Assembly: GCF_036174265.1 (NCBI RefSeq) | Contig: NZ_CP108055.1 | Coordinates: 8,370,001 to 8,434,000 of the forward strand | Direction of reading: 5' to 3' | DNA from: Streptomyces sp. NBC_00285 | GTDB taxonomy: Bacteria; Actinomycetota; Actinomycetes; Streptomycetales; Streptomycetaceae | Length of the DNA: 64,000 bases | Part shown: positions 8,370-17,031 of the stretch, piece after piece | Layout of the letters: every line of letters begins with the position of its first letter | Numbering within the stretch: position 1 is the first letter of the stretch | The notes under the pieces: generated by a model | Told to the model about the DNA's origin: nothing | The model's input: only the letters and a program-made list of their open reading frames with translations | Databases searched by the model: none | Position numbers and translations under genes: made by a program

Positions 8370-10043
8370 TCAGCTCATCCTCAGTGCCAGGAAGAAATCC
8401 AGCTTGTCCTCAAGGCGTGAGAGATCACGGCTCGTCAACTGCTCGATGCGGCCGACCCGGTAGCGCAGCGTGTTGACGTGCAGGTGGAGACGGGTGGCGC
8501 AGCGCGTCCAGGAGCCGTCGCAGTCGAGGAAGGCCTCCAGGGTGGGGATCAGCTCGGCCCGGTGACGGCGGTCGTAGTCGCGCAGGGGGTCAAGGAGACG
8601 GGCCGTGAAGGCCCGGCGGACGTCGTCGGGCACGAACGGCAGCAGCAGGACGTGCGACGCCAGTTCCTGGTGGCCTGCCGCGCAGACACCGCCCGGGCGG
8701 GCCGCCGCCACCCTGCGGGCGTGGCGGGCCTCCTCCAGGGCGCCTCTGAGGCCCTCCGCGGAGTGCACCGTCGCGCTGACTCCGAGGGTGACCCTGCCGT
8801 CGCCGTCCAGGCCCGCGGAGAGCGGGTCCCGGACCGACTCCAGGAGGGCCTCGGCCAGGATGCCCGCCTCCGAGCCGTCGTGCTCGGCCGAGACCGCAGG
8901 GAGGGGCACCAGGGCGATCGCCTCGTCCCCGGTGTGGGCCACGGCGATGCGGTCGGAGGGTTCGGGGCCGGCCGCGAGGGGGTCCACCAGGATCTCCTCC
9001 AGGAGCGACTGGGCCACCGGACCGCACTCCAGGCCGCCGTCCTGCCATTCGACCTTCGCCACGACCACCTGCCAGTGCGGGGCCGCCCCGAGGCCGGGCA
9101 GGAGCACCGGGGCCGCCACCCGGAGGCGGGCGGCGATCTCGGCGGGGGCGGCTCCGCTCTGGACCAGCTCCAGGACCTCCTGGGCCAGCCTGCGCCGGAC
9201 CGTGCGGGCCGCGTCCCTGCGGTCGCGCTCCACCGCGATCAGCTGGGTGACGCCCTGGAGGAGGTCCAGACGGCCCTCCGGCCAGTCACCGGCGTCCGCC
9301 TCGACCGCCAGCAGCCAGTCCGAGAGCACGGTTTCGCGCACGTCCCGCGCGGCCCCCGTGGAGCGGCCGGGAGGGCGGACCGGGAAGAGGGAGTACGTCG
9401 ACGGGCCCAGCGTGACCCGGTGGGGGCCGCGCCGGCCGGTGCGGGCGGCTGCCAGGTGTTCCGCCGCGAGCTTCCCGCAGATGTCGGCCGGCAGGCCCGG
9501 ACCCGCCACCTTCGGACCCGCGATCAGGCGCCCGACGGGGGACAGGACCCAGGCGCGCAGGTCCAGGTCCGAGCCCAGGAGGTCAAGGACCACGTCGGGG
9601 CCGCCGCCCGCCGGACCCGACGTCATCATGCGGCGATGCCGGTCCACCACCGCCGCGAGGTCGCCCGCGCGCTCGCCCGAGACCTGCCGTACGACATGCT
9701 CGGTGATCGTCGCGAACGCCACCGACTCGTGCACCGCGAAGAGCGGGAGGTGGTGGCGTTCGCAGGCGGCGACCAGGTCGTCCGGGACGTTGCCCAGTTC
9801 CGCCTCGCCGGCCGCCAGCGCGACCACCCCGGCCTGTACGAGCAGTCGTACGAAAGGCTCCGAGTCGGCGGCGTCGCGGCGCCAGGCGAGGCCCGTCAGG
9901 ACCAGCTCCCCGCCCGCGAGGTAGCGGCTCGGGTCGCGCAGGTCCGTGGTCATCACACCGCGCACGGTGCGGTCCAGCTCGTCCTCGCCGCCGAGCAGCC
10001 GCAGGCCCAGCGCGTCGGTGTCCAGCAGTGCGCGCAGCCGCAT
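8370..10043 (-). CDS. pucR: PucR-family purine catabolism regulator
   Basis: 557 aa. Residues 1-125 match the N-terminal PucR/PurC-type sensory domain (LRALLDTDALGLRLLGGEDE, then RYLAGGELVLTGLAW). A long central GGDEF-like regulatory region follows, and the C-terminus has the PucR helix-turn-helix (LEAFLDCDGSWTRCATRLHL, then HVNTLRYRVGRIEQLTSRDL). It is divergent from the xanthine dehydrogenase operon, so it very probably controls those genes and itself in response to purine breakdown or nitrogen state. The start codon ATG at 10043 fits the family N-terminus (MRLRALLDT). Confidence 0.92.
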   Translation of the reverse strand: MRLRALLDTDALGLRLLGGEDELDRTVRGVMTTDLRDPSRYLAGGELVLTGLAWRRDAADSEPFVRLLVQAGVVALAAGEAELGNVPDDLVAACERHHLPLFAVHESVAFATITEHVVRQVSGERAGDLAAVVDRHRRMMTSGPAGGGPDVVLDLLGSDLDLRAWVLSPVGRLIAGPKVAGPGLPADICGKLAAEHLAAARTGRRGPHRVTLGPSTYSLFPVRPPGRSTGAARDVRETVLSDWLLAVEADAGDWPEGRLDLLQGVTQLIAVERDRRDAARTVRRRLAQEVLELVQSGAAPAEIAARLRVAAPVLLPGLGAAPHWQVVVAKVEWQDGGLECGPVAQSLLEEILVDPLAAGPEPSDRIAVAHTGDEAIALVPLPAVSAEHDGSEAGILAEALLESVRDPLSAGLDGDGRVTLGVSATVHSAEGLRGALEEARHARRVAAARPGGVCAAGHQELASHVLLLPFVPDDVRRAFTARLLDPLRDYDRRHRAELIPTLEAFLDCDGSWTRCATRLHLHVNTLRYRVGRIEQLTSRDLSRLEDKLDFFLALRMS

Positions 10044-10385
10044 TCTCGTCGCCGCCGTTCTCTGTCTCGAAATCTACGATGGGGAGGGGGACCGGTGGGC
10101 TGGGGAGCGGCTTCTGCCGCCTTCCGGCTGTGTCCCAGGTCACGTGGGCCGTGTCGCACGTTTCCTCAGGAAGACGTGGAGGTTACTGAGGACCTCTGTT
10201 CATACGAATCTACAAGATGAGGGCCGCGACCAGCCAACTCCTTCATGGTTTCCGTGACTGACCCGGTCGGAGTACGGCGCTGTGTACTGGCTTCACTCCA
10301 CGTAAACAGCACATGAACGAGCCGGGGGCGCCGCACACGATCTGGCTCGATCCGTACGACCACGAGACGTAGAAGAGAGCCGGTC
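10044..10385. promoter_or_regulatory. Divergent pucR-xanthine dehydrogenase promoter region
   Basis: 342 bp with no gene. Two similar motifs stand out: GAAATCTACGATG (10069-10081, 26 bp before the pucR start) and GAATCTACAAGATG (10206-10219). They are direct repeats and candidate PucR sites. A short inverted pair CCTCAG/CTGAGG (10164-10169 and 10186-10191) lies between them. I cannot place -10/-35 elements confidently. Confidence 0.45.
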
Positions 10386-11276
10386 ATGGACTTCCTTCGC
10401 CCCGCCAGCTGGGAGGAGGCGCTCGCCGCAAAGGCCGAGCACCCCACCGCTGTGCCCATCGCGGGCGGCACCGACGTGATGGTCGAGATCAACTTCGACC
10501 ACCGGCGGCCCGAGTACCTGCTCGACCTGAACCGCGTCACCGACCTCACCGAGTGGGAGGTCGGCGAGGACTCCGTGCGGCTCGGCGCCTCCGTGCCGTA
10601 CACCCACATCATGGAGAACCTGCGCGGTGAGCTGCCGGGCCTGGCCCTCGCCTCGCACACCGTGGCCTCCCCGCAGATCCGCAACCGTGGCGGCGTCGGC
10701 GGCAACCTCGGCACCGCCTCCCCGGCCGGTGACGCCCACCCCGCCCTGCTCGCGGCGGGCGCCGAGGTCGAGGTGGAGTCGGTTCGGGGGTCACGTCTCA
10801 TCCCGATCGACGCGTTCTACACCGGCGTGAAGCGCAACGCGCTGGCCGCCGACGAGCTCATCCGGGCCGTTCACGTGAAGAAGGCCGACGGGCCCCAGCA
10901 GTACTCCAAGGTAGGCACCCGCAACGCGATGGTGATCGCCGTGTGCGCCTTCGGGCTCGCGCTGCACCCCAGGACGCGGACCGTACGGACCGGGATCGGT
11001 TCCGCCGCTCCCACCCCCGTCCGGGCCAAGGCCGCCGAGGAGTTCCTGAACGCCGCTCTGGAAGAGGGCGGGTTCTGGGACAACGGAAGGATCATCACCC
11101 CGTCGGTCGCCAAGCAGTTCGCGGACCTGTGCGCCGCCTCCTGCAACCCGATCGACGACGTCCGGGGCACGGCGAGCTACCGCCGCCACGCGGTCGGCAT
11201 CATGGCCCGCCGCACGCTGACCTGGACCTGGGAGTCGTACCGCGGCACCGCCGCCCGCTCGGAGGGAGTCGCCTGA
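10386..11276 (+). CDS. xdhB: Xanthine dehydrogenase, FAD-binding subunit
   Basis: 296 aa, the usual size for the separate FAD subunit of three-part molybdenum hydroxylases. The FAD-contacting motifs of the CoxM/XdhB fold are present: PIAGGTDVMVEINF (residues ~24-37) and the ASPQIRNRGGVGGNLGTASP segment (~95-114). A C-terminal CO dehydrogenase flavoprotein domain follows. It would pass electrons from the iron-sulfur subunit to NAD+. It is the first gene of an operon: its TGA overlaps the ATG of the 2Fe-2S gene by one base. It catalyses hypoxanthine/xanthine oxidation to urate together with the next two genes. Confidence 0.93.
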   Translation: MDFLRPASWEEALAAKAEHPTAVPIAGGTDVMVEINFDHRRPEYLLDLNRVTDLTEWEVGEDSVRLGASVPYTHIMENLRGELPGLALASHTVASPQIRNRGGVGGNLGTASPAGDAHPALLAAGAEVEVESVRGSRLIPIDAFYTGVKRNALAADELIRAVHVKKADGPQQYSKVGTRNAMVIAVCAFGLALHPRTRTVRTGIGSAAPTPVRAKAAEEFLNAALEEGGFWDNGRIITPSVAKQFADLCAASCNPIDDVRGTASYRRHAVGIMARRTLTWTWESYRGTAARSEGVA

Positions 11277-11812
11277 TGCGCGTCAATTTCACGGTCAACG
11301 GACGTCCGCAGGAAGCGGACGACGTGTGGGAGGGCGAGTCCCTGCTGTACGTGCTGCGGGAGCGGCTCGGGCTGCCGGGCTCGAAGAACGCCTGCGAGCA
11401 GGGCGAGTGCGGCTCGTGCACCGTACGGCTCGACGGGGTCCCGGTGTGTTCGTGCCTCGTCGCCGCCGGCCAGGTCGAGGGGCGCGAGGTGGTCACCGTC
11501 GAGGGGCTCGCGGACCACGCCAAGCAGCGTGCGTGCGGGCACGAGGCGCCCGAGGGGCAGGACTCGCAGACCGGCGAGGGCACCGAGCTCGCTCCGATCC
11601 AGCAGGCGTTCATCGACGCCGGCGCGATCCAGTGCGGCTTCTGCACACCGGGGCTGCTGGTCGCCGCCGACGAGATGCTGGAGCGCACCCCGAACCCGAG
11701 CGACGCGGACATCCGCGAGGCGCTGTCGGGCAACCTGTGCCGCTGCACGGGCTACGAGAAGATCATGGACGCGGTCCGCCTGGCGGCCGCCCGGCAAGCG
11801 CAGGGGGTCTGA
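11276..11812 (+). CDS. Xanthine dehydrogenase, [2Fe-2S] subunit
   Basis: 178 aa electron-transfer subunit with two clusters. The plant-ferredoxin-type cluster uses Cys40, Cys45, Cys48 and Cys60 (NACEQGECGSCTVRLDG). The C-terminal helical domain holds the second cluster with Cys120, Cys123, Cys155 and Cys157 (QCGFCTPG and NLCRCTGY). A ~15-residue insertion (residues 87-105, HEAPEGQDSQTGEGTEL) separates the domains. It carries electrons from the molybdenum site to the FAD subunit. It overlaps the FAD gene by 1 nt and ends 2 nt before the molybdenum subunit. Called xdhC in E. coli, a name avoided here because the maturation factor downstream is the XdhC family. Confidence 0.94.
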   Translation: MRVNFTVNGRPQEADDVWEGESLLYVLRERLGLPGSKNACEQGECGSCTVRLDGVPVCSCLVAAGQVEGREVVTVEGLADHAKQRACGHEAPEGQDSQTGEGTELAPIQQAFIDAGAIQCGFCTPGLLVAADEMLERTPNPSDADIREALSGNLCRCTGYEKIMDAVRLAAARQAQGV

Positions 11813-11814
11813 CC

Positions 11815-14202
11815 ATGGCTGCCAACGGCGCTCCCACCAAGATCACCCAGAGTTCGACGACCAAGGGCGGCATCGGCGAGTCCACGCTCCGCCCGGACGG
11901 CACCCTCAAGGTCACCGGCGAGTTCGCGTACTCGTCCGACATGTGGCACGAGGACATGCTGTGGGGGCAGATCCTCCGCTCGACCGTCGCGCACGCCGAG
12001 ATCGTGTCGATCGACACGAGTGAGGCCCTCGCCCTGCCGGGCGTGTACGCCGTCATGACCTACGACGACCTGCCCACCGAGGTGAAGAACTACGGCCTGG
12101 AGATCCAGGACACCCCGGTCCTCGCCCACGGCAGGGTCCGCCACCACGGTGAGCCGGTCGCCATCGTCGCCGCCGACCACCCGGAGACCGCCCGCCGCGC
12201 GGCCGCCAAGATCAGGGTCGAGTACCGCGAGCTGCCCGTCGTCACCGACGAGGCCTCCGCGACCGCGCCGGACGCCATCCTGATCCACGAGGGCCGCGAC
12301 GACCACCACGTCGGCCACGTCGCGCACCCGAACATCGTGCACCGCCAGCCGATCGTCCGCGGTGACGCCGAAGGAGCCGCCGAACGCGCCGACTTCGTCG
12401 TCAGGGGCGAGTACACCTTCGGCATGCAGGACCAGGCCTTCCTCGGCCCCGAGTCGGGTCTCGCCGTACCGGACGAGGACGGCGGCGTCCACCTCTACAT
12501 CGCCACCCAGTGGCTGCACAGCGACCTCCGCCAGATCGCGCCCGTCCTCGGCCTGCCCGAACGCAAGGTGCGCATGACGCTGTCCGGCGTCGGCGGGGCC
12601 TTCGGCGGCCGCGAGGACCTGTCGATGCAGATCCACGCCTGTCTGCTCGCGCTGCGCACCGGCAAGCCCGTCAAGATCGTCTACAACCGGTTCGAGTCGT
12701 TCTTCGGGCACGTCCACCGGCACCCGGCCAAGCTCACCTACGAGCACGGCGCCACGCGTGAGGGGAAGCTGACCCACGTCAAGTGCCGGATCGTCCTCGA
12801 CGGCGGCGCCTACGCCTCGGCCTCCCCGGCCGTGGTCGGCAACGCCGCCTCGCTGGCGATCGGCCCCTACGTGGTCGACGACGTCGACATCGAGGCCATC
12901 GCCCTCTACACCAACAACCCGCCCTGCGGCGCGATGCGCGGCTTCGGCGCGGTCCAGGCGTGCTTCGCCTACGAGGCGCAGATGGACAAGCTGGCCGACG
13001 CGGTGGGCCTGGACCGGGTCGAGTTCCGGCAGCTGAACGCCATGGAACAGGGCACGATCATGCCGACCGGCCAGCCCGTCGACTCCCCGGCCCCGGTCGC
13101 CGAACTCCTGCGCCGCGTCAAGGCGATGCCGCTTCCTCCGGAGCAGCAGTGGCTCGCGGCCGGCGAGGCGGCCGACGTACGGCAGCTGCCGGGCGGTCTG
13201 TCCAACACCACCCACGGCGAAGGCGTCGTACGCGGTGTCGGCTACGCGGTCGGCATCAAGAACGTCGGCTTCTCCGAGGGGTTCGACGACTACTCCACCG
13301 CGCGCGTCCGTATGGAGGTCATCGCGGGCGAGCCCGTGGCGACCGTGCACACGGCCATGGCGGAGGTCGGACAGGGCGGGGTCACCGTCCACGCGCAGAT
13401 CGCCCGCACCGAACTCGGCGTCACCCAGGTGACCATCCAACCGGCCGACACCCGGGTCGGCTCGGCGGGTTCGACCTCGGCCTCACGTCAGACGTACGTC
13501 ACCGGCGGCGCCGTCAAGAACTCCTGCGAGCTCGTCCGGGAGAAGGTGCTGGAGCTCGGGCGCCGCAAGTTCGGCTCCTACCACCCCGCCTGGGCCACCG
13601 CCGAACTGCTCCTGGAGGGCGGCAAGGTCGTCACCGACGGCGGTGAGGTCCTCGCGGACCTGGTCGACGTGCTGGAGGAGGAGTCCGTGGAGGTCGAGGC
13701 CGAGTGGCGGCACCGGCCGACCGAGGCCTTCGACCTGCGCACCGGGCAGGGCTTCGGACACGTCCAGTACTCCTTCGCAGCCCACCGCGCCGTTGTCGAG
13801 GTCGACACCGAGCTCGGCCTGGTCAAGGTCATCGAGCTGGCCTGTGCGCAGGACGTCGGCAAGGCGCTCAACCCGCTGTCCGTCGTGGGCCAGATCCAGG
13901 GCGGCACTGTCCAGGGGTTGGGGGTGGCGGTGATGGAGGAGATCATCGTCGACCCCGTGACGGCCAAGGTCAGGAACCCGTCCTTCACGGACTACCTGAT
14001 CCCCACCATCCTCGACACGCCGACCATCCCCGTCGACGTGCTCGAACTCGCGGACGACCACGCGCCGTACGGCCTGCGTGGCATCGGCGAGGCACCCACC
14101 CTGTCCTCGACCCCGGCCGTACTCGCGGCGATCCGCAACGCGACGGGGCTGGAGCTCAACAGGACGCCGGTACGCCCGGAACACCTCACCGGCACGGCGT
14201 AG
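11815..14202 (+). CDS. xdhA: Xanthine dehydrogenase, molybdenum-binding subunit
   Basis: 795 aa catalytic subunit of the xanthine oxidase family. Visible signatures are the N-terminal Ald_Xan_dh_C domain (residues ~20-130), GGAFGGRED near residue 263, AMRGFGAVQACFAYE near 370 (molybdopterin contact and substrate Arg), VGQGG near 515 and GLRGIGEAP near 757. The last contains the Glu that acts as general base in the family. It hydroxylates hypoxanthine and xanthine. The ATG at 11815 is 2 nt after the preceding stop. Substrate is inferred from the purine permease, PucR and XdhC next to it; a related purine or aldehyde substrate is possible. Confidence 0.93.
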   Translation: MAANGAPTKITQSSTTKGGIGESTLRPDGTLKVTGEFAYSSDMWHEDMLWGQILRSTVAHAEIVSIDTSEALALPGVYAVMTYDDLPTEVKNYGLEIQDTPVLAHGRVRHHGEPVAIVAADHPETARRAAAKIRVEYRELPVVTDEASATAPDAILIHEGRDDHHVGHVAHPNIVHRQPIVRGDAEGAAERADFVVRGEYTFGMQDQAFLGPESGLAVPDEDGGVHLYIATQWLHSDLRQIAPVLGLPERKVRMTLSGVGGAFGGREDLSMQIHACLLALRTGKPVKIVYNRFESFFGHVHRHPAKLTYEHGATREGKLTHVKCRIVLDGGAYASASPAVVGNAASLAIGPYVVDDVDIEAIALYTNNPPCGAMRGFGAVQACFAYEAQMDKLADAVGLDRVEFRQLNAMEQGTIMPTGQPVDSPAPVAELLRRVKAMPLPPEQQWLAAGEAADVRQLPGGLSNTTHGEGVVRGVGYAVGIKNVGFSEGFDDYSTARVRMEVIAGEPVATVHTAMAEVGQGGVTVHAQIARTELGVTQVTIQPADTRVGSAGSTSASRQTYVTGGAVKNSCELVREKVLELGRRKFGSYHPAWATAELLLEGGKVVTDGGEVLADLVDVLEEESVEVEAEWRHRPTEAFDLRTGQGFGHVQYSFAAHRAVVEVDTELGLVKVIELACAQDVGKALNPLSVVGQIQGGTVQGLGVAVMEEIIVDPVTAKVRNPSFTDYLIPTILDTPTIPVDVLELADDHAPYGLRGIGEAPTLSSTPAVLAAIRNATGLELNRTPVRPEHLTGTA

Positions 14203-14209
14203 CACCGCT

Positions 14210-14255
14210 CTCCGGGCGGCACCGGGAACGTCACACCTCGCCGCGCCGCCCGGAG
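14210..14255 (+). terminator. Intergenic hairpin before the purine permease
   Basis: CTCCGGGCGGC (14210-14220) and GCCGCCCGGAG (14245-14255) form an 11-bp stem with a 24-nt loop, starting 8 nt after the xdhA stop. It probably reduces, rather than fully stops, read-through into the permease gene. Confidence 0.45.
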
Positions 14256-14375
14256 TACCCAGTTCGTTCGTCTCGGGCCGTCCCCCGGGTCGTGCGGCCG
14301 AAGCACCTTCCCAAATCCCGTGGCCGCCGAGTCGGCCGGTACGGGAGTCCCTGTGAACCTTGGGAGTAGGCCCAC

Positions 14376-15833
14376 ATGACCCAGCAGCAACTGGAGCCGA
14401 CGGCGGCCGCCGTCGACGCGGGTGAAGGAACCCGTGTCCCGGCCGGCAGGTCCTGGCTCGACCGCTACTTTCACATATCCCGGCGAGGCTCCACCGTCGC
14501 CCGTGAAGTGCGCGGCGGCGTCACCACTTTCATGGCGATGGCGTACATCCTCCTGCTCAACCCCCTGATCCTGTCCGGCAAGGACGTGGCGGGGGACACG
14601 CTCGGACAGCAGGCCCTCATCACCGCGACCGCGTTCGCGGCGGCCCTCACCACGCTGTTGATGGGCTTCTTCGGCAAGGTGCCGCTGGCGCTCGCCGCCG
14701 GCCTCTCCGTCTCCGGAGTCCTGTCCTCGCAGGTCGTACCCGTGATGACATGGCCGCAGGCCATGGGCATGTGCGTGATGTACGGCGTGGTCATCATGCT
14801 GCTGGTCGTCACCGGCCTGCGCGAGATGATCATGAACGCGATCCCGCTGGCCCTCAAACACGCGATCACCATGGGCATCGGCCTGTTCGTCGCCCTGATC
14901 GGCTTCTACAAGGCCGGCTTCGTCCACCAGGGCAAGGCCACCCCGGTGACCCTCGGTCCGACGGGTGAACTCGCGGGCTGGCCCGTCCTGTTGTTCGCCG
15001 TCACCCTCCTCGCGATCTTCATGCTCCAGGCGCGCGGAGTCCCCGGCGCCATCCTGATCGGCATCCTCGGCGGGACCGTACTCGCCGTGCTGCTCAACGC
15101 GGTCGGGGCCGTCGCTCCGGGGCAGTGGGCGAGCGGTGCCCCCGCACTGCACGGCAGCGCGGTCTCCATGCCGGACTTCTCGATCCTCGGGCATGTCGAG
15201 TTCGGCGGCTGGGGCGAGGTCGGCGCGATGACGGTCGGCATGATCGTGTTCACGCTGGTCCTCGCCGGGTTCTTCGACGCCATGGCCACCATCATCGGCG
15301 TCGGCACCGAGGCGAAGCTCGCCGACGAGCAGGGCCGGATGCCGGGCCTGTCCAAGGCGCTGTTCATCGACGGCGCCGGCGGTGCCATCGGCGGCGTGGC
15401 CGGTGCCTCCGGCCAGACCGTGTTCGTCGAGTCGGCCACGGGCGTGGGCGAGGGAGCCCGTACGGGCCTGTCCTCCGTCGTCACCGGCCTGTTCTTCGCG
15501 GCCTGTCTCTTCTTCACCCCGCTCACGGCGATCGTGCCGGGCGAGGTCGCGGCCGCCGCCCTGGTGGTGATCGGCGCCATGATGATGACGAACGCCCGCC
15601 ACGTCGACTGGGCCGACCGCGCCACCGCGGTCCCGGTCTTCCTCACCGTCGTGATCATGCCGTTCACCTACTCGATCACCGCGGGCGTCGCCGCCGGGGT
15701 GATCTCGTACGTCGCCGTCAAGGTCGCCCAGGGCAAGGCGCGGGAGATCGGGGCGTTCATGTGGGGCCTGACGGTGATCTTCCTCCTCTACTACGCCCTC
15801 AACCCCGTCGAGAGCTGGCTGGGCGTCCACTAG
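14376..15833 (+). CDS. NCS2/AzgA-type purine permease
   Basis: 485 aa inner-membrane transporter with about 12-14 helices. The AzgA-like N-terminal signature is clear (DRYFHISRRGSTVAREVRGG followed by VTTFMAMAYILLLNPLIL), as are FDAMATIIGVGTEAKLADEQG in the middle and VFVESATGVGEGARTGLSSV later. This branch of the NCS2 family imports hypoxanthine, guanine or adenine with protons. Placed between the xanthine dehydrogenase subunits and XdhC, it would supply the enzyme with substrate. Expression probably depends partly on its own leader, since 173 bp and a hairpin separate it from xdhA. Confidence 0.92.
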   Translation: MTQQQLEPTAAAVDAGEGTRVPAGRSWLDRYFHISRRGSTVAREVRGGVTTFMAMAYILLLNPLILSGKDVAGDTLGQQALITATAFAAALTTLLMGFFGKVPLALAAGLSVSGVLSSQVVPVMTWPQAMGMCVMYGVVIMLLVVTGLREMIMNAIPLALKHAITMGIGLFVALIGFYKAGFVHQGKATPVTLGPTGELAGWPVLLFAVTLLAIFMLQARGVPGAILIGILGGTVLAVLLNAVGAVAPGQWASGAPALHGSAVSMPDFSILGHVEFGGWGEVGAMTVGMIVFTLVLAGFFDAMATIIGVGTEAKLADEQGRMPGLSKALFIDGAGGAIGGVAGASGQTVFVESATGVGEGARTGLSSVVTGLFFAACLFFTPLTAIVPGEVAAAALVVIGAMMMTNARHVDWADRATAVPVFLTVVIMPFTYSITAGVAAGVISYVAVKVAQGKAREIGAFMWGLTVIFLLYYALNPVESWLGVH

Positions 15834-15879
15834 CCGACCCGACCGCCCCGTACGCAACCGCTGTCAAGGAGACCGAGAG

Positions 15880-17031
15880 ATGCTGGACATCGCCGAAGAA
15901 CTGCACCGGTGGGTCGAGCAGGGACGTGACTTCGCCGTGGCCACCGTGGTGGCCGTCGGCGGCAGCGCGCCCCGCCGGCCGGGCGCCGCCCTCGCGGTGG
16001 ACGCCGACGGCACGGCGATCGGCTCGGTCTCCGGCGGTTGCGTCGAGGGCGCGGTGTACGAACTGTGCCTGCAGGCACTGCAGGACGGTGAGCCGGTCCT
16101 CGAACGCTTCGGCTACAGCGACGAGGACGCCTTCGCCGTCGGCCTGACCTGCGGCGGTGTCATCGACATCCTCGTCACCCCGGTCCGGGTGGGCGACCCC
16201 GTCCGCACGGTGGTCACGGCAGCGCTTGAAGCCGCCGCACGCGGGCAGGCGGCGGCCCTGGCACGGATCGTCTCCGGCCCGCGGGGCATCGTCGGCCGCG
16301 CCCTCGTCGTACGGCCCGACGGTTCCTACGACGGCGGCTTCGGCGCGCATCCCGAACTGGACCGCACGGTCGCCGCGGAGGCCGGCGCCTTCCTTGACGC
16401 GGGCCGCACCGGCACCCTGGAGATCGGCGAACAGGGCTCACGCTGCGGAGCCCCGCTCACCGTGCTCGTCGAGTCCTCCGTCCCCCCGCCCCGCATGATC
16501 GTCTTCGGCGCGATCGACTTCGCCTCGGCACTGGTACGGATCGGGAAGTTCCTCGGCTACCGGGTGACCCTGTGTGACGCCCGCCCCGTCTTCGCGACGA
16601 CGGCACGCTTTCCCGAGGCCGACGAGATCGTCGTCGAGTGGCCGCACACCTACCTGGAACGCACGCAGACCGACGCCCGGACCGTCCTGTGCGTCCTCAC
16701 CCACGACGCCAAGTTCGACGTACCCCTGCTGCGGCTGGCTCTCCGACTCCCCGTCGCCTACGTCGGCGCCATGGGCTCCCGCCGCACCCACCTCGACCGC
16801 AACGAGCGCCTGCGCGAAGTCGGCGTGACGGAGCTGGAGTTGGCCCGGCTGCGGTCACCCATCGGCCTTGACCTCGGGGCCCGTACGCCCGAGGAGACGG
16901 CCCTGTCCATCGCCGCGGAGATCGTCGCCGCCCGGCGCGGCGGCAGCGGCGTCCCGCTGACCGGGGCGCACACCCCGATCCATCACGATGCGACGTCGGT
17001 ACCGCCCCGGCGGATCGGCTCGGTGGCCTGA
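15880..17031 (+). CDS. xdhC: XdhC-family molybdenum cofactor insertion factor
   Basis: 383 aa. The N-terminal XdhC/CoxI domain (residues ~10-75, ATVVAVGGSAPRRPGAALAV and SVSGGCVEGAVYE) and the C-terminal Rossmann domain (from MIVFGAIDFASALVRIGKFL to about residue 350, with YVGAMGSRRTH) are both present. In this family the protein binds and sulfurates the molybdenum cofactor and loads it into xanthine dehydrogenase, which fits its place at the end of the operon. AAGGAG lies 8 nt before the ATG. The 3' end overlaps the convergent LanC-like gene by 49 bp. Confidence 0.92.
   Translation: MLDIAEELHRWVEQGRDFAVATVVAVGGSAPRRPGAALAVDADGTAIGSVSGGCVEGAVYELCLQALQDGEPVLERFGYSDEDAFAVGLTCGGVIDILVTPVRVGDPVRTVVTAALEAAARGQAAALARIVSGPRGIVGRALVVRPDGSYDGGFGAHPELDRTVAAEAGAFLDAGRTGTLEIGEQGSRCGAPLTVLVESSVPPPRMIVFGAIDFASALVRIGKFLGYRVTLCDARPVFATTARFPEADEIVVEWPHTYLERTQTDARTVLCVLTHDAKFDVPLLRLALRLPVAYVGAMGSRRTHLDRNERLREVGVTELELARLRSPIGLDLGARTPEETALSIAAEIVAARRGGSGVPLTGAHTPIHHDATSVPPRRIGSVA

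Noticed and set aside
11752..13440. Long minus-strand frame opposite the xanthine dehydrogenase Mo subunit
   Set aside because: Antisense to a well-supported gene, with low-complexity Val/Gly/Asp content and no domain.
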